Source: Halotalea alkalilenta DSM 17697 (GTDB lineage Bacteria; Pseudomonadota; Gammaproteobacteria; Pseudomonadales; Halomonadaceae). From it: 64,000 bases of DNA. Below are positions 35,065 to 43,373 of the stretch, in pieces. Below the pieces are notes generated by a model, which did no database searches, was not told the origin of the DNA, and worked only from the letters and a program-made list of their open reading frames with translations. Where the stretch lies: the NCBI RefSeq assembly GCF_000621205.1, contig NZ_JHYY01000014.1, positions 124,001-188,000 of the forward strand, written 5' to 3'. Positions within the stretch are counted from its first letter, which is position 1. Every line of letters begins with the position of its first letter. Both the position numbers and the translations under genes were made by a program.

Positions 35065-35676
35065 ATGCCCACGCGATCACGCTTGATGCCGTCCCTGCCG
35101 GTGGCGCTGCTGCTGGCATTGCTGCTCGGCGGCTGCGCCACGCCTCAGCTCGCCCCGTCACCGTCGCTCTCCCATCCCGACGCACCGCGCACTCTGGTAC
35201 GCCTGCTCAGCTTCGAGCGCGGCGACGCACAACACCCACCGGAGCGGCTGATCGCGGTGATCCGGCTCGCCCCGGAAGGACTCAGGGTGGCGGTGACCAG
35301 CCCCTCCGGACAGCGCTTGATGACCTTGATCCACGATGATCGAGGCGCGCGCTTCGAAGATACCCTGGCGCCGCCGCCTTTCCCGGCCGCCTGGCTGGCA
35401 CAGCGGCTCGAATGGGGACTGTGGCCGAGCGAAGCGCTCACGCGCGGCTTCGAAGGCAGCCGCTGGCGGCTGGTCGAGACCGGTCGCGCGCACCACGGCG
35501 GACGGCGGGACATTTACCTTGGGAGCAGGCTGATCGCGCGGGTCGACTATGGGTTCGCCGGCACGCGCGGCGACGATGATCAGGTCAGGCTCGACGACCG
35601 CGAGGCCGGCTACGTGCTGAACATCACCCCGCTGGACGCGGCGGGTGCGAAGGAGAAGATCGATGACCCGAGCTAA
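35065..35676 (+). CDS. DUF3261 lipoprotein, APE cluster
   Basis: A 203-residue lipoprotein with a signal ending in LLGGC (Cys at residue 24). Its body resembles DUF3261 proteins, which are found almost only in aryl polyene clusters and are presumed outer-membrane assembly factors. Asp is not at +2, so outer-membrane sorting is expected. TAGGAGAAC precedes the ATG at 35065. It overlaps the next gene by 14 bp. Confidence 0.8.
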   Translation: MPTRSRLMPSLPVALLLALLLGGCATPQLAPSPSLSHPDAPRTLVRLLSFERGDAQHPPERLIAVIRLAPEGLRVAVTSPSGQRLMTLIHDDRGARFEDTLAPPPFPAAWLAQRLEWGLWPSEALTRGFEGSRWRLVETGRAHHGGRRDIYLGSRLIARVDYGFAGTRGDDDQVRLDDREAGYVLNITPLDAAGAKEKIDDPS

Positions 35677-36370
35677 TGACGCGAGCAGCGAACCGACGCC
35701 GCCCGTCCTGCGTGTCGAAGACTGGCGCGGATGGATCGAAGAAGAGCTTGGACTCGGCGCCGATCCTCGCCTGAGCATCGCCGCTAAGCCCGATGCGCCG
35801 GCGCTGCCTGCGATGCTGCGTCGACGGCTCGACGCGACCGGTCGCGCTGCCTGCCAGGCGCTCGCCGAGCTCGAACTGCCGATCGCTGCGCCGCTGATCT
35901 TTGCCTCGCGCCACGGCGCCTCCAGCCTGACGCTGAACATCATTCAGGAGCTGGCGAAGCAGATGCCGGCATCGCCGGCCCAGTTCTCGATGTCGGTGCA
36001 CAACGCCGTCCTCGGCGTCTATTCGATCGCCCTCGGCCACCGTGGCCCGATCCAGGCGATCGCCGCCAGCGGCCAGGAGATCGACGCGCTGTTCATCGAT
36101 GCATTGGGCTATCTGAGCGAAGGCCATCGCGTCGTCGGTGCGGTGTTCTGCGACAGCCGCCTGACCCCGCTGCACCATGAGCTCATCCCTGGCCCCATCG
36201 CCGCCTGCGCGGTGGCGATGCGGCTGACGCTCGATCGAGGGCGAGCGCTGAGCTCGTCTCCCACCTCGACACCGCTCGAGGCCTCTCCCGTCGAGCTTCT
36301 GCGCTTCATGCTCGGCCGCGAAGACCAGGTCACCGCCCAGCGCCGCTGGCACTGGAGCCCTTCGGCATGA
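35663..36370 (+). CDS. apeC: Beta-ketoacyl synthase chain-length factor (ApeC-like)
   Basis: A 235-residue protein matching the N-terminal ketosynthase-like domain PF13723, with SMSVHNAVLGVYSIALGH as the core. No ketosynthase cysteine is present, as expected for a chain-length factor that pairs with a catalytic ketosynthase. In the Xenorhabdus APE system, ApeC forms a heterodimer with the ketosynthase ApeO. It is only half the size of a full ketosynthase. ATG 35663 overlaps the DUF3261 gene end, and its stop overlaps the next start (ATGA). Confidence 0.85.
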   Translation: MTRANDASSEPTPPVLRVEDWRGWIEEELGLGADPRLSIAAKPDAPALPAMLRRRLDATGRAACQALAELELPIAAPLIFASRHGASSLTLNIIQELAKQMPASPAQFSMSVHNAVLGVYSIALGHRGPIQAIAASGQEIDALFIDALGYLSEGHRVVGAVFCDSRLTPLHHELIPGPIAACAVAMRLTLDRGRALSSSPTSTPLEASPVELLRFMLGREDQVTAQRRWHWSPSA

Positions 36371-37149
36371 GGCCCGCCCTGGATCGAGCCTGGCGCGGTG
36401 TCGGCACCGCGCTCTCGTTCTCGGTCTTCGGGCTCGGCGGCGTACTCATCGGCCTGGTGATCGCGCCGCTGATCCGGCTCACGGTGCGCGACCGCGAGCG
36501 GCGGCAGCGCCTCGGCAGGCGGCTGATCCAGCGCAGCTTCGCCGGCTTCATCGCACTGATGAAGGCGCTGGGCGTGATCGACTACCAGATCGACCACCTC
36601 GAGCGCCTGCGCCGTCCTGGCCTGCTGGTGATCGCCAATCATCCGACCCTGATCGACACCATTTTCCTGATCGCCCATGTCGATGATGCGACCTGCATCG
36701 TCAAGGGCGCACTGGCGCGCAACCCGGTGACGCGAGGCCCGATCCGCCTGGCCGGCTACATCAGCAACGCCTCGCCCGAGGAAGTGATCGACTCGGCCGC
36801 GGCCAGCCTGCGCGCCGGACAGTCGCTGGTGATCTTTCCCGAAGGCACCCGCACGCCGCCGGGCGGCGCGATCCGTCTGCGGCGCGGCGGAGCGAACATC
36901 GCGCTGCGTACCAACACTGCGATCACCCCAGTGGTCATCGACTGCCAGCCGCCTACCCTCGGCAAGCACGAACCCTGGTATCGCATCCCCGCACGCCGGG
37001 TTCGGCTTCGACTTAGCGTGTCGTCCGACTTGCCTGTAATATGCGCTCCTACCCTCCCCTCAGGCTTGGCGGCCCGCGCGCTGACCGCCCAGCTGAACGA
37101 GCACTTCAACAATGAATTGGAAAGGCTAAGGTATGACGCATACGCCTAA
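36367..37149 (+). CDS. Lysophospholipid acyltransferase family protein, APE cluster
   Basis: A 260-residue PlsC-type acyltransferase with one N-terminal membrane helix. The catalytic NHPTLIDT motif (HX4D) and the FPEGTRT motif are intact. It would transfer an acyl group, perhaps the aryl polyene or a fatty acid, onto the lipid anchor. It starts in the apeC stop and its end overlaps the first ACP gene by 17 bp, showing tight coupling. Confidence 0.87.
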   Translation: MRPALDRAWRGVGTALSFSVFGLGGVLIGLVIAPLIRLTVRDRERRQRLGRRLIQRSFAGFIALMKALGVIDYQIDHLERLRRPGLLVIANHPTLIDTIFLIAHVDDATCIVKGALARNPVTRGPIRLAGYISNASPEEVIDSAAASLRAGQSLVIFPEGTRTPPGGAIRLRRGGANIALRTNTAITPVVIDCQPPTLGKHEPWYRIPARRVRLRLSVSSDLPVICAPTLPSGLAARALTAQLNEHFNNELERLRYDAYA

Positions 37150-37402
37150 CCTGTCCCTCGAACTCAAGCGTCTGATCATCGACACGCTCGAGCTCGAGGA
37201 CATCACCCCGGAGGACATCGACGATGCCGCACCGCTGTTCGTCGACGGACTGGGACTCGACTCGATCGACGCGCTCGAGCTCGGTCTCGCGCTGCAAAAG
37301 CGCTACGGTATACGTCTCGATGCGGAGCAGGACGACATCCAACGCCACTTCGCCAGCATCGACGCTCTGGCCGCATTGGTGAGCGAACGCCATGTCGACT
37401 GA
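37133..37402 (+). CDS. apeE: Acyl carrier protein 1, APE cluster
   Basis: An 89-residue acidic carrier protein. The phosphopantetheine site is GLGLDSIDALEL, with Ser in place. The helix after it (LALQKRYGIRL) is typical of ACPs that dock to type II synthases. In APE systems one ACP receives the aryl starter from the AMP ligase and one carries the growing chain; which is which cannot be decided here. It overlaps the next ACP gene by 11 bp. Confidence 0.88.
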   Translation: MTHTPNLSLELKRLIIDTLELEDITPEDIDDAAPLFVDGLGLDSIDALELGLALQKRYGIRLDAEQDDIQRHFASIDALAALVSERHVD

Positions 37403-37655
37403 ACTCCCCACCGCCGCCAACGACGCCTTGGCACTGGTGCGCAGCAAGCTGGTCGAGCTCTTCGACCTCGAGGCCGCGGACGTCACCCTCGAAGCGCGGC
37501 TCTACGAAGACCTGGACATCGACAGCATCGACGCCGTCGATCTGATCGTCGAATTGAAGAAGTACACCGGCAAGCGCATCGATCCAGCCGACTTCAAGGC
37601 AGTGCGTACGGTCGGTGATATCGTCACTGCTCTCGGACAGATCAACCAACGCTGA
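37392..37655 (+). CDS. apeF: Acyl carrier protein 2, APE cluster
   Basis: An 87-residue carrier protein with the site DLDIDSIDAVDLI and the modified Ser intact. It differs clearly from the first ACP (more basic third helix, ELKKYTGKRID), so the two are not a recent duplication and probably have different partners. Its last base is the first base of the next start (TGATG). Confidence 0.88.
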   Translation: MSTELPTAANDALALVRSKLVELFDLEAADVTLEARLYEDLDIDSIDAVDLIVELKKYTGKRIDPADFKAVRTVGDIVTALGQINQR

Positions 37656-38203
37656 TGCAACCACGCATGATCCTGGCATCGATCGGCACCGCGCTGGCGC
37701 TCGGTTGGCCGCTCCTCGTTCATTGGCTCCAGCAGCACGTCGACGGCGCTCTGCTGCTGGCCGGCGGCGCTCTGCTGCTGCTCTGGCGGCTGCCACGCCT
37801 GCCCGCGCTGCTGGCGATCGCCGCGCTGCTGTCGCTCGGCGTTTTCGGCTCCACGCGACTCGGCGTGCACGGCTATCCGGTGCTGGTCAATCTGGCGATG
37901 CTCTACACCTTCGGCGCCAGCCTGCTGCATGGCCCTCCGCTGGTCGAGCGGCTGGCCCGACTGCGCGAGCCGCAGCTGTCACCGCGGGCGATCGCCTACA
38001 CCCGGCGGGTGACCCAGGCCTGGTGCCTGTTCTTCGCGATCAACGGCGCGATCGCCGGCTTCACCGTGCTCAAGGGCGATCCCGTCCTTTGGGCACTCTA
38101 CAACGGTGTGATCAGCTACTTGCTGATCGCACTGATGTTCAGCGTCGAATGGCTGGTCCGGCGCCGCGTGCAAAGAGCCGATCCCCAATGTTCGTCCGCC
38201 TGA
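37655..38203 (+). CDS. COG4648 membrane protein, APE cluster
   Basis: A 182-residue protein with about five membrane helices, similar to the COG4648 proteins found between the ACP and AMP-ligase genes in APE clusters. Conserved-looking segments are YTRRVTQAWCLFFAINGAIA and LYNGVISYLLIALMFSVEW. Its function is unknown; it may anchor the synthase to the membrane. It overlaps the next gene by 16 bp. Confidence 0.8.
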   Translation: MQPRMILASIGTALALGWPLLVHWLQQHVDGALLLAGGALLLLWRLPRLPALLAIAALLSLGVFGSTRLGVHGYPVLVNLAMLYTFGASLLHGPPLVERLARLREPQLSPRAIAYTRRVTQAWCLFFAINGAIAGFTVLKGDPVLWALYNGVISYLLIALMFSVEWLVRRRVQRADPQCSSA

Positions 38204-39876
38204 GCGATCTCCCTTGGCGTCGCATCGCGCCCTCCCCCGCCGAGCTTGCCGCTGAACACTGGGTAGGCCACGCCGAGCTGCTGCGGCGCAGCGCGGCTTG
38301 GCGCGCCTGGCTCGACGGCCGCCCGGGCGGGCGCTGGCTGCTGCACCAGCCGGACCCGCTAGAATTCACCGCCGCCCTGCTCGCCCTGTGGGAGAGCGGC
38401 CGGATCGCGGTGCTGCCCGGCGATTCGAGCGAGGCCACCCTGGGACGGCTGCACGGCGCGCTCGATGGCGCGCTGCCGCGGACGCCGCCTGCCGGAGTCA
38501 CCGCCACCGCGGCGCCGGCCATGGCGCTTTCGCCATCTAGCATCGCAGTGGAGATCCACACCTCGGGCTCGACCAGCGCGCCCGAGTGGCTGCCCAAGCG
38601 CTTCGATCAGCTCGACGCAGAACTCCAAACGCTCGCGGCATGGCTCGGCGACCAGCGCTGGGCGGTGATCTCACAGGTCAGCCACCAGCACCTCTTCGGC
38701 CTGACCTTCGGCATCCTGCTGCCGCTTTGCCTCGGCGCGCCGTTCAGCGGCGGCACCAGCCGCTATCCGGAGGTACTGGCGATGCGTCTCGGCCAGCTGA
38801 CCGATACCTCGCTGGCGGCGCTGGTAGTGAGTTCGCCGTCGCAGCTCTCGCGTCTGCCGTCGTGGTCCGACTGGCCGCGCGGTGGCAGGCGTCGGCTGAT
38901 CAGCGCAGGGGCCCCTTTGACCACCGAGGCCGCGCGCAGCGCAGCACAGCTTCTGGATGCCGAGATGGTCGATCTCTACGGCAGCAGCGAAACCGGCGTG
39001 ATCGCCAGCCGACGCCCGCTCGAGGACCCGATCTGGCGACCTTTCGAGGGCGTGGAGTGGCGCCTGGAGGGGGCGCACCTGCTGCTGCGCTCGCCGTTTC
39101 TCAGCGATCCCACCGGATGGTGGGAACAGCCTGACGAAGTGCGCTCGCAGCCAGGCGGTTTCCAGCTGCTCAAACGGCGCGACCGGATTCTCAAGGTCGC
39201 CGGCAAGCGGGTATCGCTGGATGCGCTCGATGCCTGCCTGCGCGGCGATCAGCGCGTGCTCGACGCCCGCTGCGTGCCGGTCGGCAACGCGGACGGGCGG
39301 CTCGGGGCGATCATCGTGCTTGGTGAAGCGCACCTTCCCCACCGGCGCTGCGAGCGGCGCGCGCTGATCTCCCAACTGCGCCAGCGGCTGCTCGGCCAGG
39401 GTATCGAAGCGGTGGCGATTCCGCGCTACTGGCGTTTCGTCGAGCGCCTGCCGCTCAACCTCCAGGGCAAGCTCGACCAGGGTTCGATCGCACGGCTGTT
39501 CGCCGATCTGGACGACCACCACCGCCCGCGCTGGCTGGGTTGCGATGCCCAGGCGGCGCAGCGCTGCACGATCACGCTCGAAGTACCCGAGCGCCTGGCG
39601 CAGCTGCGCGGGCACTTCGAGGAGTGCCCGATAGTGCCGGGGGTGGCCTTGGTCGACTGGGCCGCGTCGCTGGGCGAGGAGTGCTTCGGGCCGCTCGGGC
39701 GCTTCACCGCCCTCGAACAGCTCAAGTTCCAGCGCCCGCTGCGTCCCGGCATGCGCTTTCGTCTCGAACTGAGCCAGCGCGCCGATGGCCTGCAGTTCCA
39801 TATCGACTCGCGCCTCGGCCGGCACTGCAGCGGCCGACTGGCCTTCACTTCGCCAGAGGAGCAACGCAATGGCTGA
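38188..39876 (+). CDS. apeH: AMP-dependent aryl-ACP ligase fused to ApeI-type dehydratase
   Basis: A 562-residue two-domain protein. The N-terminal part (about 1-450) is an adenylate-forming enzyme with the P-loop IHTSGSTSAPEWLPK, SQVSHQHLFGLTFG, and the A5-type YGSSETGV; it should activate an aryl acid and load it on an ACP. The C-terminal part (about 455-562) is a hotdog dehydratase with GHFEECPIVPGVALVDWA carrying the catalytic His. In the E. coli and Xenorhabdus systems ligase (ApeH) and dehydratase (ApeI) are separate genes as I recall. The ATG at 38188 overlaps the previous gene. Confidence 0.88.
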   Translation: MFVRLSDLPWRRIAPSPAELAAEHWVGHAELLRRSAAWRAWLDGRPGGRWLLHQPDPLEFTAALLALWESGRIAVLPGDSSEATLGRLHGALDGALPRTPPAGVTATAAPAMALSPSSIAVEIHTSGSTSAPEWLPKRFDQLDAELQTLAAWLGDQRWAVISQVSHQHLFGLTFGILLPLCLGAPFSGGTSRYPEVLAMRLGQLTDTSLAALVVSSPSQLSRLPSWSDWPRGGRRRLISAGAPLTTEAARSAAQLLDAEMVDLYGSSETGVIASRRPLEDPIWRPFEGVEWRLEGAHLLLRSPFLSDPTGWWEQPDEVRSQPGGFQLLKRRDRILKVAGKRVSLDALDACLRGDQRVLDARCVPVGNADGRLGAIIVLGEAHLPHRRCERRALISQLRQRLLGQGIEAVAIPRYWRFVERLPLNLQGKLDQGSIARLFADLDDHHRPRWLGCDAQAAQRCTITLEVPERLAQLRGHFEECPIVPGVALVDWAASLGEECFGPLGRFTALEQLKFQRPLRPGMRFRLELSQRADGLQFHIDSRLGRHCSGRLAFTSPEEQRNG

Positions 39877-40615
39877 GCCCAGGGTCTGCGCGCTGATCCC
39901 GTTCTACAACCATCCAGCCAAGATCGCCAAGGTCTGTCGCCACCTCGCCGCACTTGGCCTGCCGATCCTGCTGGTCGACGACGGCAGCGACGAGGATTCG
40001 GCACGGGTCGTCGACGCCGTCGCCAGCGCAGGCGGGCACCGGCTGGTGCGTCTCGAGCGCAACCGCGGCAAGGGCGCGGCGGTGCGCGCGGGGCTCAAGG
40101 AGGCAGAGCGGCTCGGCTATACCCACGCCTTGCAGATGGACGCCGATGGCCAGCAGCACCCGGGCGACGTCGCGGCATTTCTCGCCTCCATGCGCGCCCG
40201 GCCCGGGGCGCTCGCGGCCGGCTATCCGATCTACGACCACAGCGTGCCGCGGGTGCGCTTCTATGGCCGCTACGCCACCCACGTATGGGTATGGATCAAT
40301 ACCCTGTCGATGGCGATTCGAGACACCATGTGCGGGCTACGGCTCTATCCGGTGGCGGCGGTCAACCGCATGCTCGAGCGCCATGACTGCGGCGACCGCA
40401 TGTCCTTCGATACCGAGATCCTGGTGCGCTGGTACTGGGGCGGAGGCGAAGTGGTCAATCTGCCGGTGCGGATCGACTATCCCGAGGATGGGGTCAGCCA
40501 TTTCGCACTGCTGAAGGACAACCTGCACATCTCCTGGATGCACACTCGGCTGTTCTTCGGCATGTTGATCCGCTTGCCGAGGCTTCTGAAACGACGCTGG
40601 GGCCGCGACGGATGA
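39869..40615 (+). CDS. Family 2 glycosyltransferase, APE cluster
   Basis: A 248-residue GT2 (DPM1/DPG synthase-like) with VDDGSDEDS, the metal-binding LQMDADGQQHPGDV and an intact acceptor region (DTMCGLRLYP). It lacks membrane anchors apart from a hydrophobic C-terminal tail. It could attach a sugar to the polyene or its lipid carrier. In E. coli-type clusters the same activity is usually fused to the acyltransferase that follows; here the two are separate genes overlapping by 4 bp (ATGA). It overlaps the ligase gene by 8 bp. Confidence 0.87.
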   Translation: MAEPRVCALIPFYNHPAKIAKVCRHLAALGLPILLVDDGSDEDSARVVDAVASAGGHRLVRLERNRGKGAAVRAGLKEAERLGYTHALQMDADGQQHPGDVAAFLASMRARPGALAAGYPIYDHSVPRVRFYGRYATHVWVWINTLSMAIRDTMCGLRLYPVAAVNRMLERHDCGDRMSFDTEILVRWYWGGGEVVNLPVRIDYPEDGVSHFALLKDNLHISWMHTRLFFGMLIRLPRLLKRRWGRDG

Positions 40616-41556
40616 GCATGCACTGGGCGCGGATCTCGGAGCGCGGTTCGGTCACCGGCATGCGAATGATGCTCGCGATCCGGCGCGGCCTCGGCCCCTG
40701 GGCGTTCAGCGCGGCGCTGCACCCGGTGATGCTTTGGTACTTCTGCTTCCAGCGCGACGCCCGGCGCATCTCCCGGCAGTTCCTGCTGCGCGTCGATCCG
40801 AGCCTTGCCCGGCACCCCTTGAAGCTGCGCTGGCAGAGCTATCGCCATTTCGCAAGCTTCGGCAACTCGATGATGGATCGCCTGCTGGCCTGGAGCGGCC
40901 GGATCACCCGCGACGAATTGACCGGCGACGGGGTCCCGAACATCGAAGCCGCGATCGCCTCCGGGCGCGGCAGCCTGGTGCTGGTCTCCCACCATGGCAA
41001 TTTCTCGGTGGTCGACGCCTTGGCGTCGCAGCAGCCGAAGCTCGATATCCTGGTACTGCAGCACACCAAGAATGCGGTCAAGTTCAATCGCGTGATCGCG
41101 CAGGTCGCCCGCCATCCAAGGCCCCCCGTCCTCGAGGTCAGCGAACTGACGCCCGCCGATGCCCAGCGCATGGCGCGCTGCATCGAAAGCGGAGGGTTCG
41201 TGGTGATCGCCGCCGACCGGCTCGCGGTCAGCGGCGGGCGCAGCCAGGAGGTCAGCTTCCTCGGCTCGCCCGCGCCATTCTCGGAGGGGCCGTTTCGCAT
41301 CGCCACGCTGCTGCGCTGCCCGATCCATACCCTCGACTGCGTCAAGCGCGGTCGTAGCTTCCAGGTCGACTTCGAGCCCTTCGACGACACCAGCGCACTG
41401 GCGCGCCATCGCCGCGAGGCGTGGATCAAGGAAGCGATGCAGCGCTATGCCGACCACCTCGGCGAACGCGCGCGACGTGATCCGTTGCAGTGGTACAACT
41501 TCTTTCCCTTCTGGCGCGAGACGGCTGCTCCAGATCCGCGCGAGGACGCCCGATGA
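40612..41556 (+). CDS. LpxL/HtrB-like lipid acyltransferase, APE cluster
   Basis: A 314-residue late acyltransferase-type protein. LVSHHGNFSVVDAL holds the HX4D-like catalytic site, and the FLGSPAPFSEGPFRIATLL region matches the LpxL fold. It probably acylates the glycolipid anchor of the polyene. It starts in the stop of the glycosyltransferase gene and ends 4 bp into the thioesterase gene. Confidence 0.85.
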   Translation: MSMHWARISERGSVTGMRMMLAIRRGLGPWAFSAALHPVMLWYFCFQRDARRISRQFLLRVDPSLARHPLKLRWQSYRHFASFGNSMMDRLLAWSGRITRDELTGDGVPNIEAAIASGRGSLVLVSHHGNFSVVDALASQQPKLDILVLQHTKNAVKFNRVIAQVARHPRPPVLEVSELTPADAQRMARCIESGGFVVIAADRLAVSGGRSQEVSFLGSPAPFSEGPFRIATLLRCPIHTLDCVKRGRSFQVDFEPFDDTSALARHRREAWIKEAMQRYADHLGERARRDPLQWYNFFPFWRETAAPDPREDAR

Positions 41557-42008
41557 CCATCGACGAACGTACGCTGCCCAGCGCTGAAATAGAGCTCAGC
41601 GTCGCCTTCCACGATCTCGATCCGATGGGGGTGGTCTGGCACGGGCACTACGTCCGCTACCTCGAACTGGCGCGCTGCGAGCTGCTGGCAACCATCGGCT
41701 ACGACTATCCGCAGATGGAGGCCTCGGGCTTCGCTTGGCCGGTGATCGATCTGTCGCTGCGCTACGTGCAGCCGCTGCGCTATCGTCAGCGAATCCGGGT
41801 CGAGGCGCGACTGCGCGAATGGGAGCATCGCCTGCGGATCGACTATCTGCTGCGCGACGCCGACAGCGGTCGCCGCTTGACCCGGGCGCGCAGCGACCAG
41901 GTCGCGGTACGGATCAGCGACGGCGCGATGCAGCTGGCGTCGCCGCCGGCGCTGGTCGAGCGCCTGCTCGCCTGGCAGCGCGACGCCTTGGGGACGAAAG
42001 CGCCCTAG
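41553..42008 (+). CDS. 4HBT-type thioesterase, APE cluster
   Basis: A 151-residue hotdog protein of the 4-hydroxybenzoyl-CoA thioesterase/YbgC group. The active-site segment FHDLDPMGVVWHGHYVRYLE carries the catalytic Asp. It may release or proofread acyl chains from the ACP. ATG 41553 overlaps the preceding stop (ATGA). An 81-bp gap follows before the flavoenzyme gene. Confidence 0.87.
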   Translation: MTIDERTLPSAEIELSVAFHDLDPMGVVWHGHYVRYLELARCELLATIGYDYPQMEASGFAWPVIDLSLRYVQPLRYRQRIRVEARLREWEHRLRIDYLLRDADSGRRLTRARSDQVAVRISDGAMQLASPPALVERLLAWQRDALGTKAP

Positions 42009-42089
42009 CCCGACGGCCGGCGTCCCCGGTCAGCACCGCCCCTGTCGATCCCAGTGCCCGTCCACCCCCGATTCGAGGACCGGAAAGCC

Positions 42090-43328
42090 ATGCAGACATT
42101 GACCACCGACATCGCGATCATCGGTGCGGGCCCGGCGGGAGCCGCCGCCGCCGCATGGCTCGCCGGCAGAGGGCACCGCGTGCGGGTGGTCGAGCGCGCA
42201 CGCTTCCCGCGCTTCTCGATCGGCGAGAGCCTGCTGCCCCAGTGCATGGCCTACCTCGCGCATTGCGGTCTGCTGGAGACGGTGGAAGCCGGTGGCTACC
42301 AGCGCAAGAACGGTGCCGCCTTCTGCTGGAGCGGCAGCTATCGCGCGATCGACTTTCGCGACAAGTTCAGCCCGGGCCCCGGCACCACCTTCCAGGTGCC
42401 ACGGGCGGACTTCGACCAGCGGCTGATCGAAGGCGCCCGCGCCCTGGGCGCGGAGGTGGACTTCGCCACCGAGGTCATCGACTTCCAGGCGGATGCCGCG
42501 CGACCACGCCTCGAGGTACGCGACGAGCATGGCGTCGAGCGCGCCATCGAGGCGCGCTTCGTGCTCGATGCCAGCGGCTACGGTCGCGTGCTCGCTCGTC
42601 TCGCCAAGCTCGATCGTCCCTCACGCCTCGATGAGCGCTGCGCGCTGTTCACCCATGTCGAGGACCGAATCGATCCCGAAAGCGGCTTCGATCGGGAAAA
42701 GATCCTGATCGGCATCCACCCTGAGCGTCCTGGCGTCTGGTTCTGGCTGATCCCGTTCAGCGACGGGCGCGCCTCGCTCGGCGTGGTGGGCTCGGCCGCG
42801 GAGATCGACGCCCTGCCCGGCGACGATGCCGAGCGACTGTTCATGCTCATCAGGGAGGAGCCACGCTTGGCCGAGCTGCTGGCCCGCGCAGCGCCGGTGC
42901 GCGAGATCCAGCGCCTGCGCGGCTACTCGGCCGATGTCTCCCGGCTGCACGGCCCGGGCTACGCGCTGCTCGGCAACGCGGGGGAGTTCCTCGACCCGGT
43001 CTTTTCCTCCGGCGTCACCGTGGCGCTGCATTCGGCAGTGCTTGCCGCCCCCTTGGTCGAGCGTCAATTGCAAGGGGAGGAGATCGACTGGCAGCGGCAG
43101 TTCGAACTACCGCTGCGCCGCGGCGTGGCAACCTTTAGGGAGTTCGTCGAAGCTTGGTATGATGGCCGTTTGCCACGGATCATCTTCAGCGAAGGACAGC
43201 CTGCGCGCATCCGTACCATGATCAGCGCAGTGCTCGCGGGGTATGCCTGGGATCAGGCCAATCCGCTGGTCAGCGCCAGCCGCCGGCGTCTGGACAGCCT
43301 CGCCGCGAGCTGCACTCACCATCGTTGA
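42090..43328 (+). CDS. Flavin-dependent oxidoreductase with halogenase signatures, APE cluster
   Basis: A 412-residue FAD protein of the halogenase/geranylgeranyl-reductase superfamily. The dinucleotide motif is GAGPAG (residues 12-17), GESLLP lies at 45-50, and the W-x-W-x-I-P signature of flavin halogenases is complete at 217-222 (WFWLIP). A lysine at 73 sits in KNGAAFCW, where variant B halogenases have their catalytic lysine as I recall. DPVFSSGV closes the FAD site. It could halogenate the aryl ring, as in brominated xanthomonadins, or act as an oxidase. The ATG at 42090 precedes the conserved strand; a frame upstream is unlikely. Confidence 0.75.
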   Translation: MQTLTTDIAIIGAGPAGAAAAAWLAGRGHRVRVVERARFPRFSIGESLLPQCMAYLAHCGLLETVEAGGYQRKNGAAFCWSGSYRAIDFRDKFSPGPGTTFQVPRADFDQRLIEGARALGAEVDFATEVIDFQADAARPRLEVRDEHGVERAIEARFVLDASGYGRVLARLAKLDRPSRLDERCALFTHVEDRIDPESGFDREKILIGIHPERPGVWFWLIPFSDGRASLGVVGSAAEIDALPGDDAERLFMLIREEPRLAELLARAAPVREIQRLRGYSADVSRLHGPGYALLGNAGEFLDPVFSSGVTVALHSAVLAAPLVERQLQGEEIDWQRQFELPLRRGVATFREFVEAWYDGRLPRIIFSEGQPARIRTMISAVLAGYAWDQANPLVSASRRRLDSLAASCTHHR

Positions 43329-43373
43329 TCCCATCGCGGGATCGACGCGCTGGGTCTCACCGACAGGATTGCC

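Noticed and set aside
35663-36370. ApeC-like gene as a truncated ketosynthase pseudogene
   Set aside because: Its length and lack of the active-site cysteine are normal for the PF13723 chain-length factors of APE clusters.
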